Source of the DNA: JAGVPT01 sp035500675
Lineage (GTDB): Bacteria; Bacteroidota; Ignavibacteria; UBA10030; UBA8401
Direction: 5' to 3'
DNA length: 31,373 nucleotides
NCBI GenBank assembly: GCA_035500675.1
Contig: DATJXA010000174.1
Location: forward strand, 1 to 31,373
Positions 29,899 through 31,373 of this stretch are shown here, in pieces (the first letter of the stretch is position 1; each line of letters starts with the position of its first letter). The notes beneath the pieces are model-generated. The model searched no databases. It saw nothing but the letters and a program-made list of their open reading frames with translations, and was not told where the DNA came from. Both the position numbers and the translations under genes were made by a program.

Positions 29899-31188
29899 TT
29901 ATTCCGCTAACTGCTCTTTTTCTAATATGGTTATGGGGGTTGCTCCATCCAACCGGGAAAGCCCTCGCTGGTTCCGTCCGGCGTCCCCGTAGAAAACCAT
30001 CGACAAACGACGAAGGTTGAACACTTCGTCAATCACCCTCTGCGCGGACTCGCTCGTTACATGATCGATCCGATTCCCATAAGACTCTCTATCAAGAAGA
30101 GGAATTCCAAAACGATCTTTTTGCACGCGGCTCACCAATTTGAATTTTAGATCCAATTGGTACGCGTAGCGGTTCTTGAACGTCTCGTTCCGGCCTTTAA
30201 GTCGGCTGCGGAAATTATCCTCCCGCGAGAAAACGCCGAGCAGCCGAAACATTTCTGGAATTAATTGTTCTGAATTCTCGAACGACGGATCGGCGTAAAA
30301 ACCGATACGGCCGGAACGGCTTGTGGCCGGTATAAGGAAAGCGTACGCTCCGTAGCACCATCCTCTTTTATTTCGCAATTCGTCGAAAAGGTAACCCTCG
30401 AAACTCCCGAGGGCATCCAAGACAAGGTTCAGATCGAACCGTCTATCATCCGTTGCGGTAAGTCCCCCCTGCGACCACATGAGCCGGTCGTTTTTTGCCC
30501 CGTCGGAATGAACAATGATCGCTTCCCGATGCGCCGTTTCTCTAAATTCAAGCTCAGGCCTCAGCATGAACCCCGTGCAGTCTCTTTTTTCCATCATCGG
30601 CATGACCGCTTTTTCGATTTCGCTTCCGTTCAGGTCCGAAATAGCGGTCACGTAAAGAACAGATGACGTTCGAACATCCGAAAAGAATTTCGCCAGGTCT
30701 TCGCGTGTGATATTTTTTATTCCGCTTCTTGAAGCGAGTTTACCCAAACCTTTCCCCTCGTACAGAACGTATTGATGAGCCGCAGAAAGGACTCGCTCCG
30801 GTTCCTGAAACGAGGCCTCGAGTTGATTCAACTCAGAGTTCTTTAACAATTCTAATTCTTGTTGAGGAAAATTCGCTTCGGCAATGATCGATCGGAGAAG
30901 ATGGAGCGCATCGTCAAGATTTTTCGAGAAACATGATACGGCGATGATGAAATCCGTTTCAGTGACATGCGCGCTGACTTCAGCGCCCAACAATTCGAAT
31001 TTCCGCGAGATCTCTTCTCTTGTGAGTGATGATGTTCCACGGAAAAGCATTTTTGCCGTAAAACGGGCAAGACCCGTCTTTTCCTCTGTCTCCTGCTGAA
31101 TCCCGGCCCCGTGGAAAATAAAATTGAGATGGGTCATCGGAGCCCGAAGATCGCGTTCATGATAAATTTCGTTATTGCGAATCGGCAT
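29899..31188 (-). CDS. Inactive M16 (insulinase-family) peptidase subunit
   Basis: 429 residues from ATG 31186-31188, chosen because GGGGGTGA lies five bases upstream; an in-frame GTG at 31197 lies in that Shine-Dalgarno region. The fold is that of M16 peptidases: an N-terminal half with GLARFTAKMLFRGTSS (about residues 39-54) and a C-terminal half with FEGYLFDELRNKRGWCYGAYAF and RIGFYADPSF. Active members have HXXEH in GLAHFLEHMLFKGT; here the aligned residues are Arg42, Ala45 and Lys46, so the zinc site is lost. Such subunits pair with an active partner. The partner is probably encoded by the overlapping upstream gene, whose tail is seen at 31172. No signal peptide is visible, so location is unclear. 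Confidence 0.9.
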   Translation of the reverse strand: MPIRNNEIYHERDLRAPMTHLNFIFHGAGIQQETEEKTGLARFTAKMLFRGTSSLTREEISRKFELLGAEVSAHVTETDFIIAVSCFSKNLDDALHLLRSIIAEANFPQQELELLKNSELNQLEASFQEPERVLSAAHQYVLYEGKGLGKLASRSGIKNITREDLAKFFSDVRTSSVLYVTAISDLNGSEIEKAVMPMMEKRDCTGFMLRPELEFRETAHREAIIVHSDGAKNDRLMWSQGGLTATDDRRFDLNLVLDALGSFEGYLFDELRNKRGWCYGAYAFLIPATSRSGRIGFYADPSFENSEQLIPEMFRLLGVFSREDNFRSRLKGRNETFKNRYAYQLDLKFKLVSRVQKDRFGIPLLDRESYGNRIDHVTSESAQRVIDEVFNLRRLSMVFYGDAGRNQRGLSRLDGATPITILEKEQLAE

Positions 31189-31373
31189 TCCGGTCACCCC
31201 CTTTCTCGGGCAGGAGTTTCACCGTAGTGGCTTTCGCATCGATGATGTATTTTTTGACGACGCGTTCGATATCCGGTTTCCCAACACTCATGATCTTCTC
31301 CATCGCCCGAATACGGAACGAGGGATCATCCGCATAAATGAACCCTTCTCCGACAAGCCTTGCCAGCTGTGCG
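31172..31373 (-). CDS. C-terminal tail of an M16 peptidase (5' part outside window)
   Basis: The minus-strand frame is open from the right window edge (first full codon at 31370-31372) to TAA at 31172-31174, about 66 residues. The tail has the typical M16 end: FIYADDPSFRIRAMEKIMSV, then GKPDIERVVKKYIIDAKATT and VKLLPEKGG, where helices and a final strand close the fourth M16 domain. It overlaps the start of the next M16 gene by 17 nt (26 nt if the GTG start is used), consistent with translational coupling of two subunits. Whether it keeps the catalytic HXXEH cannot be seen here. Confidence 0.85.
   Translation of the reverse strand, partial: AQLARLVGEGFIYADDPSFRIRAMEKIMSVGKPDIERVVKKYIIDAKATTVKLLPEKGGDRNADSQ

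Overview
The window looks like a chromosomal segment from the Bacteroidota/Ignavibacteriota/Chlorobiota side of the tree. Pointers are a TonB-dependent receptor with an N-terminal carboxypeptidase-regulatory-like domain, a CBM9-like/DUF5916 outer-membrane protein, a DUF4097 solenoid protein, small lipoproteins and a WD40 surface protein. Many genes carry clear Shine-Dalgarno sequences (GGAGG types), which argues against a typical Bacteroides-like genome and for an Ignavibacteria-like lineage. This placement is inference. No rRNA, tRNA, IS element, phage gene or CRISPR array was seen. All genes but one (9290-11416) lie on the minus strand.

Layout from left to right. 1-4.8 kb: a window-truncated FMN-barrel-like protein with a Cys-rich C-terminal part, a free-standing RsbRD_N-like four-helix protein, ilvD, and a GlcG/HbpS-family protein. 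4.9-11.4 kb: a TonB-dependent receptor, two tandem paralogous lipoproteins, and a divergent surface protein built from one Ig-like domain, three FnIII domains and seven WD40 repeats. 11.5-14.9 kb: a DUF6483-like helical protein and a DUF5916 outer-membrane protein. 15.1-17.8 kb: an ECF sigma factor, an anti-sigma factor fused to HEAT repeats, and a DUF4097 beta-solenoid protein, joined by ATGA overlaps. 17.9-20.1 kb: a small membrane protein, a small secreted protein and a protein with two carbohydrate-binding-like modules. 20.2-26.4 kb: an OmpR-type two-component pair, a D-lactate-dehydrogenase-like enzyme and an NtrC/NtrB-type pair. 26.6-29.8 kb: a membrane-anchored rhodanese and a MarR / nitroreductase / DoxX / VOC-dioxygenase operon. 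29.9 kb to the end: a degenerate M16 peptidase subunit and the tail of another M16 peptidase.

Three regulatory proposals stand out. First, the operon at 27.2-29.8 kb has the gene content of the Bacillus mhqNOP plus mhqR quinone/electrophile-resistance system, and its MarR gene has a TTGACA promoter whose -10 is covered by an inverted repeat. Second, the two secreted-protein genes next to the OmpR-type pair share an upstream element of three half-sites at exact 10-bp spacing, a good candidate for the response-regulator box. Third, two 3'-flanking palindromes 6 kb apart share the core GAACCGTTC and differ by paired changes that keep the stem.

The 15-26 kb block is dense in envelope signalling (two two-component systems and one ECF sigma unit) with secreted or membrane targets next to the regulators. 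The 5-9 kb block looks like a surface uptake or adhesion locus. All functions are read from sequence patterns; no database search was run.
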